Positions 11,143 through 24,978 of a stretch of DNA of 64,000 nucleotides are shown piece by piece (within the stretch, counting starts at the first letter, position 1; every line of letters starts with the position of its first letter). The position numbers were made by a program, and so were the translations under genes. Origin of the DNA: Galerina marginata (lineage: Eukaryota > Basidiomycota > Agaricomycetes > Agaricales > Galerinaceae); contig JAECYW010000016.1 in assembly GCA_023014335.1 (NCBI GenBank), forward strand, positions 1,116,001-1,180,000, given 5' to 3'. The notes beneath the pieces were generated by a model. That model was given only the letters and a program-made list of their open reading frames with translations, was not told where the DNA came from and did not search any database.

Positions 11143-14100
11143 GTCGCCGTTTCGAGGACGTATTTTATTGTACAGTTCGTGTCAATTGACGGATAGAGTG
11201 GCCTTTAAAGACGAAGTGTCAATACGAGATTCTGGTTACGTCGATGCCCGGCCAATTTATGGAATCATACGTGTACGCGAAGAGGTCGAAGACGACATTT
11301 GAGCAATGTACTGAGGGTTTTGTCGGTCATTGATGTTGTGTGCGAGTTCTGTACCAGCGCCAAGTACCCATAATATAGGTACTACATTATGGAGGGCAAG
11401 GTACCAAGGAGACTGACATAATCTCCCAGGTTGCAGACCACGGTGGACGTTGATGTCCATGTTTTTTAATTTGTTGCAAGGCATCGAGTTCGTGCTATTC
11501 TCTTGTTGCGGTGATTGTGGCGCCAGCCTGGGTAAAGGTACACGGTACCGCAATGAAAGCAGAATGCTCTAAATTTCAACTTTCAAGTTATCACGACAGA
11601 ACCGTGGGTTCAAGTAATTTCGACTCTTGAGCGGTCTTCACATGCATTTGTACCAAGTTGACGGTTGTCTGAAAATTTTGGGGTGTAGGGATATATCAAA
11701 ACACAAGGTTCATGGATATTTTCATCATGCTGGAGCTCCGCCCATCCCAGAACTACTCCATCATGATTTATGACGCCGTCAAGAAGCGTATGATGTTCAG
11801 ATATAACTTTCACCACGAACTTGTCGGAAGTGCAGAGGTTATTTTTGAATTTCGAACCGCAGGTGAGCTAAAAATGTACCACGGAGTTATAAATAGATTC
11901 CCTTTCAAGCATCCATAGAACACCGGCATCGCTAACGGCTAGCGTGCTTCGCTGCCTCGCGATACTCGTGTTTTTTTTGCGTCTGCTAGAACCGTCGGGT
12001 ACGTGTTGACATCGGCAGAAAATATCATATGCGGTTTTAGAATCCTGCTGCGTGTGAAGACTCTAACCTATTCAAGCGGCGTTGCGAAGGAAACCTGGGC
12101 TCGTCGCGCTTCAGCATTCAGCCCAAGCGGGCCAGTCGTGTGGGCTTGCGCGCTCCTGCGCAGTCTCGGAAAAGATCGTCCACTCGATTGACAAAAGGTT
12201 GATCGAGCTTATTTTGTTAAGGCTCTTTTCTGACCCATGAGCGTGGCATCTCTCCAATGAGCGTCACAATCGGAAGCTGCTGAAGGGAAAAACATATATT
12301 TGGCCTTGCCGATTGATGACGAGTGCTAGGCTGAAGTTTTCTTAGAAACTTCAAACCACTCCTTATCACGCATGGCACAACGATGTTCCAATATTATCGA
12401 TACGTACTTACATGAGAATTGCGATTTGGCACGACTGACCTAGGCGTCAAAGGTGGAGTCTGATATGCAAACGTTAACTGGGTAAAGTCTGCACCAATTC
12501 ATCGGTCATTGTGTGGTCTGGACGTGGATGAAGCCATACTTGGTATCGCTCATAGGAGATGAACCTGGGAAGGAGGCAGGGTCCAGGTAAGTTGAGGAAT
12601 ATTACAGGGTAAACGCACGCAGATACACGTACCTGCCGTGATGATGAGAATCCAGAAGGTGGAACACTGTGTGTCTGAGAAAGCGTTGCTTCTGACAAGG
12701 CCCAAAAGCGGACATCGTGTGGACCGATGTGCATTGTGAGAGCAGCAATGCAAAGTTGTGGGTGGAGTGGCTTTGAAGCCAGTCTAAATGGAGGGGCCTA
12801 TAGGGGCCTCTCAACGAAGGTTTGCCACTAAGTTGTGATTTCCGTGTTCAGGCGCATTATGATGATGAAAGTCAGCATGACGCCTGAGTCCGCAACCCCA
12901 AATGAACTCACCCAGGCGTGTTAACGGTCGACAATTGAAATTAAGACCCTGGCATTGAGAATTTGACCAGTTTGTACTGTTCTTCGGCGCGCACCCACCA
13001 GGCGCAGTTACCCAGAGAAATACATATGCACGAAGCTCAAGCGGTTGTCAAACATCATACAGAAGGCATCGCACGACGGAGACGTGTATTCATGCGCATT
13101 CTCACAGTCCTCGGATTACCGGCCCTCGTAAGTTCTGCCCGCTACTGGCGCAGCGAGCGGGGATAGCAAAAGAAACACGAGGAGACCTCCAGACTTCATC
13201 TCATAGATTTGAGAATGGTCCGCTGTCCAGGTTCGTCATTTACACCACCATATGCGGCAGGGATGGAAAACCTCTGGACACAGTTGACAAAGGGGTCGGA
13301 GAAACACAATCGTCTGACAACAATGGGAAGTAAGCTGACAGACCAAGCATCGCCGACAGGGAAGAAAGGACGGCGACTACGTGTTCAGGTCAACTTCCGC
13401 TTATCAACTAAGCCTCCTCAGCGTGGTCGAGATACTAATACCATGGCGTAAGGCTAACGTCGGCATAAGAAATGCCCATTCCGCTTCCTGCGCAACAACA
13501 TGATTTGAATATTGGAACTTGGGAATGAGAGGCTTCTCTGTGTCGAACACCAGGTAATCAAAGGCAAAACTATCCTGAGGCGAGAAATACCTTCCCCATA
13601 TAAAATGTGAGAGGCAGAATTGTTCCCGGACCTCAAAGTTAGCACCAGAATCTAGCATAGTAAAGAGGTGCGGCGGAAGAACATCCAGCAAGCAAGGGTT
13701 CTGTCAATAGCGATGAGTTAATGAAAGACGAACGAAACACTTACTCGCACTGCTCATTCACTGGCAGCATTGGCTATTTTTCAAGTTGCCTCTCCGCCAA
13801 AATCTTAGAAGACCGGTTTAATTCTACTCCATCGGGACCTATACCTATGTGACGACTAAGATTAATTTTGGACTCAGCAATATTAATGCCCTGGGCCTGA
13901 CGAGTATGATATCACTGACCGGCGGGTGAAGCTTTGAAGACCTGAAAGGCGGATTTTGGCAATGTGGCATTTACTGACGATTGTTAAACGGTCGGACAGT
14001 GGCAAAACGTAGGACTACTTTTATGTCGCCGATTAAGGTTGTACTGGCAAAAGCCTTGAATTTCGGTGCAAGGAGCCTATGAGGGCATCAATTTCTCAAC

Positions 14101-17100
14101 GGGTTCAGTGCCGTCAATTGTTTACCGCCTGATTTCAATCACAGAGCATTCACGTCTAGATACTACTTAGCTTAACTCCTGTCCCCCCCGGGCATTTGGC
14201 TAGCACCTCCAGACATGTCGGGATTCGGCAAATAGATGAGTCTCCTTCAGAATTTACTCCAGTCATCGGAGAGACATTGGTGCGACGTTACGCAGCGAGA
14301 AAACGTGCGACTTCAATTGTAAAATCTTCCACGAATGCCGACCTCATTTTTGTATGGATCAAATGTGAATGGAAAAGGTTCGCAAGAATTCGGAACGAAA
14401 TTTTGAACGAAAACTGGAACGGCGCCATACTTTTGAGGTCCAGGGATTAAGCTCCCGCTTAATGCGAGTGATGAAGCTTAAAACTGTAACATCTACTTGG
14501 TATTTTCTGCAAAGAAACTTCAGTGATCTTCGAAATATAATCTTTAACAGTCGGACGGTCTTACGAATCGCATTGCGTGTTGTGCATAGAGTAATATTGT
14601 AAGGTCGACAACTAAGTCCTTCGGGAACTCCTTCCATTCTGATATATGCTTCAAGGTCCCAGGATGCCTTATCCTATTGCATCGTCCACCCCTCTTATGC
14701 CTTACTTTCGTAGGAAGTCCTGTTTTGAATTGATATTTAGCTTTAGATCAGACTTAGATTAAAGTTAAACTAAATCAGCCCGCTATACTTCCGGCTCACT
14801 CCCAGCAGTAGAGCAGTATGACTGCACTTTTAATAAAAGCAAGATACTCTAAGGATGTATCATGGTTTACCCAATGCGACGTTGAATTTGGGTAATGTCA
14901 TTGTAACGCGGTCGTCTGCAGGGTTCTTCAGGTTCTTCCTCGGTCCGGCTTCGATTTGTTCGATCATGATCGCCCCGGAATCCGGCACTTACATAAATAC
15001 CCCGATTTGGATAACCAACCCGAAAATAGAGTTTCTACCCTGTCAATGACTCTGAGCGCGAGGCAGCATTCAACGCCATGTATCAAATATACGATTCTTG
15101 TACCGCCTTTAGACCACAACATACGCAGATACTGATGCTGATACTGGTGAAGGCTAACTTTGGAAAGGTTCTACTTGTCTGTCGTACTCACGGACACATT
15201 GGCAGCTTACCCATCGCTTTCGGTCACTGTTTTGTTGTCCCCCAGCACTCTCTGATGACAACCCCTGTGATTAGACTGTGAATTACATCCACAAAGTGTG
15301 AACGATACAAAACGGATGGCGATTTTGTTCGAATCCATCACCGTGTACACACTGTGAAGATAACCCCTTTATCGTCTGTCATCCCTTGAATACTCGACGA
15401 TACAATGGCAACAATACCCACGACGTCTGCATGAGAGGGAAACGATCATGAACTCTCTTTTTGAATCTACGCAGTACGAATGTTCGTCGTGGTCGGAAAC
15501 CAAGGCCAAGTCCAGGCCTGAGACCATTCATTGAGACACGCCCTTGGCTGTGTGATTGCTCCGTAGGAGCGGGGTGTCGTATTCTCTCCAGCTTGGATTC
15601 CACGTCCACGATGGACCTGGTTTGTAGCGGGCACACATGTAGACTGCGTTAGTGGACCAGTGTCGGGTCTCAAAGTGCCTGGTTAGCCCCAATACAGACG
15701 AAATTGAGCACCATTCGGAGCTGAGGGAGTCTGAATTGCTTCCTTGAGGTTTCTCTAAGGTCGGAGGTGTTTGAATAGATCAGAGATACCCCTTGTTCAA
15801 GTGTTATCCTTCCCGATGTCAAGATAGGCGCAAATAGTTGTCGGTAGCTTTCGATATCGGTACCGACGCGCCATGTTCGCTCCCTAGATGTCGACGAGAC
15901 AGGAAATAACCCCAAATGGCCTGGGGCGCAAGCGTAAAACAACGGAGTTGGGCTGATACGACGAAGGCGTTTGCTCTACCACGGTTGCTTGAAAGCCAAG
16001 ACACTCAAGAAAATTTAAGGCGGGTTTTCACTCGGAGTTCGACCCAATGCAGAAAGCCCGTCTCCAGAGCCTGCAGTGCGCTGTGGAAGTGAGAACGAGC
16101 AAGAAAGGAAGGAGATATGTACATATTGGTCGTTGTTCTCGTCATGCCATTGTGATGTGGATTTTCCCATGACGAAAAATATTCTCACGATTATCGAGGA
16201 ATTTTCTTTATCTGGTAAAGTAAGAATTGCAATATCATGTTGCTGCCCATATCAGTTTAAATTCCTGGCATCCTTTGTGCAGTCTTTTCCAGTTATGAAT
16301 TCCCTGCAAGCATTTCAAATGTGACAACACAATGTCAGAGACAATCCGAATCGGAAGCCCCACACGAGGACTCATGAAGGAGACTACGCACCTCTATACA
16401 TTCTTCTCTCCATCTCCATCCCTGATCTTCGGATGTAACAGTTCCGTTGTTGAAATCCTACGATGAACGCTTGGCTGGTCAGCAGCAACTGCATATCCGT
16501 GATATTACACAAGCAGGGGAATTAGGCAGGCCAGGGGCAATCTGCTGATATAAGGAGGGTTTGAATGCCGGTTCCGGTCGGGGTTCAACGAGCGTGAGGA
16601 AGACGTCCGTCTGTCAATGACGGAGGTTTGAGTGTCCGTCAATGAGCTCGACACCTGCGACACTCGTCCAAGTATCGAGCAGTCAGGCCCTTCCTCGGTT
16701 CTAGCCATACTTTCTGTCTTATGTGCAGACAGTCAAGCTTCGCCTGACGAGTAGGCTTAATTTCGCACGTCGTTCCAACTCCCATCAGTCGGTGAGTGGG
16801 TTTTTTTCCTTTACAACAACTTGAAGTACCTTACTTACGAGGACACACATTTACAAGGCATGTGCACCCACACGGCGAACTCAGGTTCGGTAAAAGCTAG
16901 ACTGAGGAATACATACATACTTCCCAACTTCCCAAAAAATTTTACGACTCCGAATAATTCGCACAGATTCCCTTCCCCGTCTTTTATTCGCGGTGTCCAA
17001 AAGTCTCCGTCGAGGCAGTCGAAAGGACATCCGTTGAGAAAAAAAGTCGTAATCAAGTGCCAAACCCCACCCTTCCTTCATTCATCTGCACGTCCATTGA

Positions 17101-20100
17101 ACCGGAAAGAGTCGTTCTTATGTATTATCACGCCCCTTCCAGACGGATATGCAAAACGGCGATTGACATGGGAAAGGCAGAGCTTCCATCGTGCAGGTAG
17201 GCTCTTCAGTCTCGGCAAGCGATGCTTCGTTGCAGGTGGCAGCGCCGTCCACGACCAGCCCTAACCCGGTTCGCTTCCCAAACTGCAAAATGACAAGAAC
17301 CATTGGGCGCAGTCTCAGTCTGAGCAACCCATCCCTGTGGGTAGACCGCGGTTAGGCAAAGATCCACACCTGTCGGTGGTTGAGAAAAATAGAGTGTGCG
17401 TGAGCGTGTGTGTGAGCGCCGAGCGAGCGAGTAATCGCAGCCAAGTAACTATGGTAAAGTCCTCTTCAGGTTGCATTCTTCGCTAGACTATCCTTATACG
17501 CTGTTAGTACGCAGCAACGTTGAAGTAGCTGCGTACTCGATTCCGAAGCACCCCAATTTATCATAGATCAAGACGATTATTTTTATCTCGTCGAATTACT
17601 CGCCTTCTGTCCTGCAAACGCGATTCGAATTCTTAGGCTCTTCTGGGCCCACCGCACTGGGGCATTGTGGACGAAAAACTCATCTATCAAATCGCCGAGT
17701 ACTTTCCGTGTGTAAGTTCGCACCGTCAATCCTCCGCACCCCATTCCGACAGTGTGGGCGTTGGGCCATTATGAGTGATTGCGGTACATTATACTTCGAA
17801 GAATACAGCTGAAACGGTGAAACCGCGCAGGAAGGGAAGAGGGCACAGGGTGTCCCCGTGTGCGACTTGCGCAAAAAATTCACGCTGCTGAGCGGTGAAA
17901 ACCCTCCACAACTCCATTTTGGACGATTCCCGAAGCGCAGAGCATGGGAAAACTTGAAGGACAACTCTGAATTATGGAAGGGCCAAAGGCACGTTGAGCT
18001 ACCAATCCAGCAGTACGATGTACGATGGCATGCCAGTGTAGGAATATTGAATGGCAAAATTGCGCCATTAAAAAAAAAGTACAAGTCCTAGCCAACCCTG
18101 CCTGCCAGCTTCTGCCAAGAAAGTGAAGGCTGACTGCGCTCTGGCATATGGTTTGACGTGCCGGGTGCGCTCCAGCGTGGTTCCAGTCGACAGTCCAGTT
18201 CTTGACCCACCTTTGTCTTTGTCTTTTTCCCTTTCATCGAACAAGCGAATTGAATGAATGCTGTCGGGGCAAGGTTTCAATGCAAAACAGGACGAACGGG
18301 GCTGTCACTGGCACGTCGAGTCTGATGACCCCGCATTTCTCCCAGTGGCACAATACACAGACACGAGCACCCCACGGAATGACAAGTTAGATTTATTTCA
18401 TTTAAGGCGAGGACGCACCAGGGCTCCATCGACCCTCGTCTTGTCTTGGACGTCATTGGCCGCTTTGTGAAGGTCGATAAAGGGAGATGTGTGGCCCATC
18501 GATAGCGGCCGGCATTAGCACGCTCACGGCGCATTTTACGAAGTGCTGTTCGATAGCCCGTCAGGAATCAGGATCTCGTTTTTGGCAAGCTTTGGAGAGG
18601 CCATTTACATTTCTCGATGCGAACAAAAGGGCGATTTGAAGCGCGAATTAAGTCCTATTAATAGCGCCCTTAGACTACCCCCAACACGCTGCGTGGGTGA
18701 GGCGGTCAAGCTATCGATATTTCCTTAGACGCCACAGCAAGGCTAAGCAACAAGAGGGTTTATTACAATTGTCTGCGGAATCGATTGGATTGAAGCGTAG
18801 ATATCGTAGATAGCCATGATAGGTAGCTATTATCCTGGATAATCGCATCTCACACTGACCGTTTTCCGACTCCTTGGTCGCACGATGATGGGGTTCATTC
18901 GGATTAAGCACCTCCTTACCTTCGCCAACTCCGCCTCCGAGTCCTAGGAGCGAGGCTTGGAGTATTCTTGATCCAAGGAATGGCCATTGGCCGGAGCAGG
19001 TAAATGGGTCTTCGAAGCTCAGGGAACGAGGCGAGGTGGGACGGGCGTCCGTAACCGTACTTAGCACAAACTTAAACGCTCATTCCCATCGATGCAAGAT
19101 TAACTTTGTTGAACAGAAAAATATTGTTTTGGATTTCGTATGTACAATTGAATGATGCTGGTACAGTTTTGTGTGTGTGTTGGAATGATCAATAGGATCA
19201 ATAGTAGTAAGACCCAATTATAAGGCGAATAGGTGGGATAAATTAGCAACGATGCACAACCAGTGGCTGCGCTATTGCGGTGTAAACTAGGATAAGTATG
19301 GCAGGAGAATGATGAAACTTGAATGGAAGAAAATGTTGTGGGTTGTAGTACAGATGAGTGAGAACATTCGTGAAAGTGTTTGTTGGAAGAAGAGAAACGT
19401 CGCGAAGTAGATTACAAAGGGAAAGAGAATAACTGCCAGAAAGGACGAAGAAGAGAAGGCGACAAAGGCCATTATTAATAACTTTATCATCAGGATTATG
19501 AAGGAAGTGTAAGTAAAGATAAAGACGGAACCCAACAGGAGAGGCCTGGGTTCCCAAGTCGTGAACGATGAGAATAGGGCGATGCTGATGCTGATGCTCG
19601 TGAGACGATGAGGTGGACTGATGATCCTGTGCAAAGTCACACTAGTCGGAGTTGAGCCGACGTGGAAGCTGGTGGATGGAGCCAAGAGGACGAGGATGGT
19701 GTTGGATGGACGCTAGAATGGCGGCGTGAGAGAGGCAGCTTGCTGCGTGACCCCCACCCACGAAAGGGCCAAAGGCCCGCAGTGCCAAGGTAGCTAGCTG
19801 TCAGACAGGGGCACAGGCGGAGAGAGAGGCCAAAAGACCATCGCGAGAACAAAGCCTGGACGGCCGTCGATGGGAAGGGGGGACTGTGGATGAAAGCCTG
19901 GCATCCAGCCAGCTTACGTACGGATCCGGACAAGAAGGGTGTGTCGAAGGGCGTGTACGGTTACTTTGGGATTTTGATAAACAAGCGGTGGTGGGTGGGC
20001 GAGGGAAAAACGGGAGAGGCGCGAAGGTGAGGCTGGGCCGAGAAGAAGCGAGGGAACAACGGACAATTAGCAATGCCGTCATTTCACACCCTTCTCTCAT

Positions 20101-20159
20101 TATCCCAAGGCGTCCAAAAATGGAAGCGGTGGAATAAAACCCAAGTGCAATGGATGCGA
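11143..20159. other. 9 kb without a recognisable gene
   Basis: Both strands hold only short frames with no domain motif. The more notable ones are a hydrophobic minus-strand frame at 19287-19685 (multi-pass-like but low-complexity in composition) and a GT/GA-rich run at about 17395-17430. Composition is near 45-50 percent GC, unlike the AT-rich transposon at 5.8 kb. No tRNA or rRNA gene was seen. Confidence 0.45.
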
Positions 20160-20970
20160 TCACTGTTCGAACGCGTACTCCACAGCAACGCAGCACGCCT
20201 CGTTTGTGTGAGGAGCGTCTCGTTTCCCGTGCTGGCGGAGACTTTGCAGGGTCGGGAAGAAGGCGTCACAAGCGGGGCATGGGTGCATGTCCAGCTCCGC
20301 AGAGGAAATACTGTGTGAGGAGACTGAGGAGCCGTGCGAGCGCGAGCGTTTGCTGGTGTGCGAGACCTGTAATAGATTGTGATTAGTTAATCTGGCGCGT
20401 TTCATGAAGCTGTGGGGGAACGCACATTATCGCTGTTGTCCACTAGGAGCTCATCCATCTCTTCCAACTTTCGCTTCAACGACGAGGAGACGTCTGGAAT
20501 GAGAAGTAATTAAATCAGTGATCGGCGAGGAGATCAAGGAGATAGAAATACACACCTGAAGTGAGTTGAGGCGCCTCGGAGTGCTCACGCCACACAAGAA
20601 TACGCTTCATGCGAACGGCGAGCGAGTCTGATTGCGGTAGCGTTGATTGCACCGCTGCTTGCGAGTCGAGAGGAGAATCTGACGAGCAATACGAGGAGCA
20701 GACAGACTCTTCTTCTTCCTCTTCGTCCATCTCCTCCTCTTCGTCGTCAAAGGAAGACGACGACGACGACGATGAATACGAGGAGGATGCGGCAGAGCTC
20801 GAGTTTATGACAGAAGATAATCTTCGCGGCGGCGGGGGAGACACCTCGACGAGCTGGATGACGGTGTGGGGTTGGCAGAGATAGAGGTTGCCACTGTTGA
20901 TTTTGTCCTGGTCCTCATTGAGGAAGATGGTGGACGAGAGGTGCTGCTGGGAAGGAAGGATGTCGAACAT
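20160..20970 (-). CDS. Basidiomycete-specific protein with C-terminal C2H2-like motif
   Basis: Three exons: 20970-20556, 20493-20426 and 20366-20160, encoding 229 residues. The conserved parts are the N-terminal block (MFDILPS, then LSSTIFLNEDQDKINSGNLY and LCQPHTVIQLVEVSPPPPRR) and the C-terminal block CPACDAFFPTLQSLRQHG followed by TNEACCVAVEYAFE. Between them are a Ser-rich run and a long Asp/Glu-rich acidic run (about residues 75-95), then a KRSRS basic patch that could be a nuclear signal. The C-terminal CxxC and distal H/C residues form a C2H2-like zinc finger. I recognise this layout from other mushroom genomes, but its role is not known; nuclear DNA or RNA binding is an inference. The start at 20970 is chosen because MFD begins the conserved block; an ATG at 21063 is in frame but adds nonconserved sequence. 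Confidence 0.8.
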
Positions 20971-21625
20971 GGTAGGGGAGGAGGGAGAGGAGGTGATGCT
21001 TGGGAATCGGAGGACGGATGGGTGAGTGTTGGCATTTTGTAGTCTGCTGGCTTGGTGTGGCACGGTGAATTACGATGAATCCATAAAGACAAGAAAAACA
21101 AAGAACCAATCTCGATCCGATCCCATCAGATCTCATCGGGCGGGATTTTCTCACAGCGCTTCTCGCCCAATGCGGAATGGTGTACACGTGAATCGAGATC
21201 TGCTTATCGTTCTCCCAATCCCAGACTCTGACCCTTGAGTTCCGTTCCAGTCGAGCTATCCTTAGAGCCTCGACACCTCTCAGGCAACCGCTTTCCCAGA
21301 CCTACCTCCACATCTCCTTATGTCCACAGTAATCCGCCAAGCCTCCGATTATTGGCCCGTCCATTTTCCTTTTTATTACCACTACAAACATATGTATTAT
21401 GTCGAGAGCGCAATAAAGCAGTAATCGTCGAGCGAGGCCACATACACCCATTGATCATCATGGACATCTCTCCATCCATCCAATATCCCAATTCCAAGCC
21501 AACCCGACATCACCTTACCATCTCTCATGCTTCCAGGTCTTCCCGCTGCTTCCCCACCTCGTATCCATGTCCAGTCCAATTCGTACATATTTGAAATGTG
21601 ATCCCATCCGGAGCGAGTACCCCGT
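20971..21625. other. Spacer between MKT1 3' end and the C2H2-like gene
   Basis: This 655 bp holds the promoter and 5' UTR of the C2H2-like gene and the 3' UTR of MKT1, both transcribed leftward. The plus-strand open frame at about 21235-21594 has no ATG-led conserved sequence and is taken as chance. Confidence 0.5.
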
Positions 21626-24600
21626 TCACGGTCGCATGGGGGCGAGCCACGCCTCGGCAGCCTCGAATTGTTCAATCAGCTCTCGGAGTACAGCCCCTTC
21701 CGAGTGCAACTGCCTCATCGCAGCAAGCGCCTAAATGTAAAGAAAAAAAAAGAATAAACAAAATTTGTAAGCCATAATATCCCACGGGAAAAGCACAGAG
21801 GATAGTCCGATAAAACACCAAGCTTACCACGTCCCAAAATCTGAAGCCTCTTTCCACCTCCGCTTTTGGACTCTTCACGCCCGGGAAAGTCTCCTCGCAA
21901 AGATCAAGCGCCATCTCCTTCGCCACGCTGACACCCGGGGCGTTCGCATCCCTTACCCGCGTTCCATTATTAATATGCGTCAACGCGTCCAAGTAAACCT
22001 TGGCGAGCACCCCAAAACCAGTGTTGACCTCGGTTTGGAAAGGCAGAGACAGCGCAATGTCGAGAAGGTCGTCACGCGCCCTGCGCGCGTCATTCCGGAG
22101 CAGCATGTTCAGCGAAGTAACCTCAAGCAGCGTCCGCAAGGCCCGGGTGAGGGACCGGACAAATGAGTTGAAGACGAGAAGCTCTCGGGAAAGCGGCGCC
22201 GACCATGGCTGCGGCTGTGCAAACGAAACGACCAAAAATAAGTTTTGTCTGGTTCAGGAGGACGCGATAAACAAGGACATAGAAATTTGCTGGTGAGAAT
22301 TCACCGATTGTCACAATCATGGATCGTCACGACATCGCAAAACAATTGCCCGTTCGACCAGTAAATGAAAACGAAACCCTCAAAATGCGAGACGAACCTT
22401 GAAATTCAACGGAACGATGCTGAGTACCCGCATCACCAGGAGCATGCTTGACTTTTCATCATCTGGTGGCGCAGAGAAAAGAAAATGCGTTAGTTCAAAG
22501 GGTATGCTCGCAAGTCGCAAGTCGAAGAGAACGGAATAATTGGAATCACGATCAATGATCGTGAGAGAAAAAAACCCCAAGCCTTCCCCACAATCAAAAA
22601 CGACCCAAATGAATCCTCAGCTCCGAACGCAAAGGGCGCAAAAAAGACAAACCCAAAATTGAAATGAAACCAAATTAAGACATGAGACACATACCGATAC
22701 CAAAGCTAGGTCCACCGCTGAAGGCCCGTCCAGACCACAAGTGGCCGTGCATGACCCCTGCCCTGACGAGTTCCAGGAACAAATAAAGGGGATCTTGGAA
22801 TTTGTCGTTCACCCGCGCAAGCTTGATGGCGCTATACATCGCACGAGCTAATGGCGAGTGCGTATGGGAATTGAGGAGGAATCTATGAAACAAACACGTG
22901 TAGTCAATATTTTTGACATGAAAAAGAGAGTTCGAAACATAAAAAAGCTGTCGTGCCGAGGAATCAAGGGTAGTGAGTGACGATGACTGTTCATCATCGG
23001 GTTTCTAATTTCTGCGTAGTGTGGGCTACGACAGACTGGTCCGACGAACGGAAAGAGACAACCCGAGCACAGCAAAAAAAAGAAAAAAGTGCTAAAAATA
23101 GAGCAGACTTACCCTCGCAGTTCAAGGAAACGCCAAATCACGTTGGCTACCACCTCGTCCTTTTTCTCAAGGGGTGCATTGCTGTTAGTCTTGACTTTCG
23201 TGCGAGTTGCCAGTCGTTCCGAACCAGTCGCGCCGAGACACAGTGCAAAGTCAATCGTGGATGACTGGAACGCAGAGTTCGCAATTCCGACGTGAAAAAT
23301 AGAAAACAAGAAAAAAAATCCATTCAAAGACACATTTTCTCATCAGTAAGCGGGATTCACAGAGATAGAGGCGGATGCTTACATTTTGCCTTCTTAGTTC
23401 TTCTTCAACGATAGAATAGACGACGTTCCACCCTGTGACACGTTCGGCTAGCTGGGCCGTTTGAGGCGAGTTGTGAAGCACGGGTTTCTGGTTGTGTGAA
23501 TTCGGCTCGAACCAGAAGATGCCTTGGACTTTCTTGTTGGCCCAGAAGCTATGGGCAACGTTGCTTATCAAAGCTAATGCGGTCGCCCTCGGACCGGTCT
23601 GCCCATCCGTGATGACTTCCTTCACAAAGCGTTTATATTCGGTGGTTTCGCCGTTGTCCAATGGTGGGTTCTCCACGATTTGTCCGCTCGTAAGCCAGAC
23701 GAGGGCCTGTGGGCCAATGAGGCCGCGGGAGAGATAGTAATAAATCTCATCAGGCAACCGGTTCGTGAAGATATCGTGCAGGTCCTGTGGGATATCAGCA
23801 GCCGTGGGATGGTGAGGGTGATGGTTTGGATGGCCATGTCCAGCGGGGGTTGTGATGGCGAGAGGTAGCGGTAAAACGGTCCCCTCGGATGAGAGAATAA
23901 GGGAGTATCTAATCATTGACCGTGTGCGTGCATAGTGGTCGGAATACTGAATCGTCTTCACCGCGGGATGGTCGGAAAAAGCTGATACGGCTGCATGGCC
24001 TGACTTGTAATACTTGACCATATCTACGGTCGCTTTTAGGGCTTGCTCGTGCACGGTTGGAGGGAATGCAGGCGAATGGTCAAACCCGACCAGGATGCCG
24101 ATGTCCAAAAATTGATCTTCCGTTACACCGAGCTCTTGCAAAAAATTCCGCTTCGAAGTATATTGAAAAGTAGGGTTCGCGGAAGCTAAGTCGAGGGCTG
24201 TAATCAACTTATCCACTCCCGGGTAAAGCAGGGTATCTGTTGGCCCGAAAATCGCATGGATATACGCCTTGTGGTGACGTTGTAGGTATATCAACTGTGG
24301 TATGGCAGAAAATATCTCAGCGTTTCAGAATAATAGTGCATTGCAGAAGAACAGAAACGAGTGCAAGAATGCACTCGTGGGAAGAGCGGCATGCGTACCT
24401 GTGCCCAAGCAACATATGGCGCAATGAGGAATTCGACATTCCTATGCCTGAAGATTCGCAAGACCATCCTCCAGAGATCCCATTGAGCGAAGCTGCTCCG
24501 ACCTTCGAATAATTTTGTCGCCGCTTCCTCCTGTCCCTGTTCGTACTTGGTCCACGCGTCACGACGATCCCTACATGCCTCGATGGATTCCGCGTGGTGG

Positions 24601-24978
24601 TGCTGCTTCCAGCGTTTGTTCGGGAGTAATCCTGGAAAGACAAAAACGGGCTTGATGCGTAGTTTCTCGAGTGCGCGCAGGTCCGATTCGATTCGTTGAG
24701 TGAGCGCTAACGGGAGACCGCCCGTTGCAGCCAGCAACGGCTCACGAGATGGCGGGTTGTCGGTCAAGAGCTGGAGGTAGTACGACGCATCGATGCCGAG
24801 ACGCGAGTCGGATAAGACGGAGAGCGGAAGAGTTTGTAAATGCTTTCGTTCGAAAAGGTAATCTGGAAAAAAAAACGCGAACAGGCAGGAAAAGTCGTTA
24901 GCATTGGCACAAGCAACTGGACAGCTTAAAGTCCTTCAAATGACTCTATTTCTCACTTTCGAGATGCTTGATAGGCAT
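21626..24978 (-). CDS. MKT1: MKT1 post-transcriptional regulator (XPG-N/XPG-I fold)
   Basis: Eight exons: 24978-24957, 24862-24399, 24294-23383, 23264-23113, 22882-22695, 22462-22398, 22214-21828 and 21730-21626, encoding 764 residues (yeast Mkt1 is 830). It starts MPIKHLENYLFERKHLQTLP with the tiny first exon of 22 nt, followed by LGIDASYYLQLL of the XPG-N domain, KPVFVFPGL, and an XPG-I-like part (YIHAIFGPTDTLLYPGVDKL, DIGILVGFDHSPAFP). The C-terminal half carries the Mkt1-specific helical region. In yeast, Mkt1 binds Pbp1 (ataxin-2-like) and promotes translation of mRNAs such as HO; it has the FEN1-like fold but lost nuclease residues. The reading frame is intact across all junctions, so this looks like the single functional orthologue. 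Confidence 0.93.

Noticed and set aside
13026..13451. Possible two-exon gene starting MHEAQAVVKHH
   Set aside because: The best donor (13128) and acceptor (13206) join into an immediate stop, and no conserved motif is present.
15320..15345. GTTCGAATCC resembling a tRNA B box
   Set aside because: No A box at the right distance and no cloverleaf can be drawn.
19287..19685. Hydrophobic 132-codon minus-strand frame resembling a membrane protein
   Set aside because: Composition reflects a Phe/Ile/Leu-rich reading of pyrimidine-rich DNA; no family motif, no ortholog known to me.
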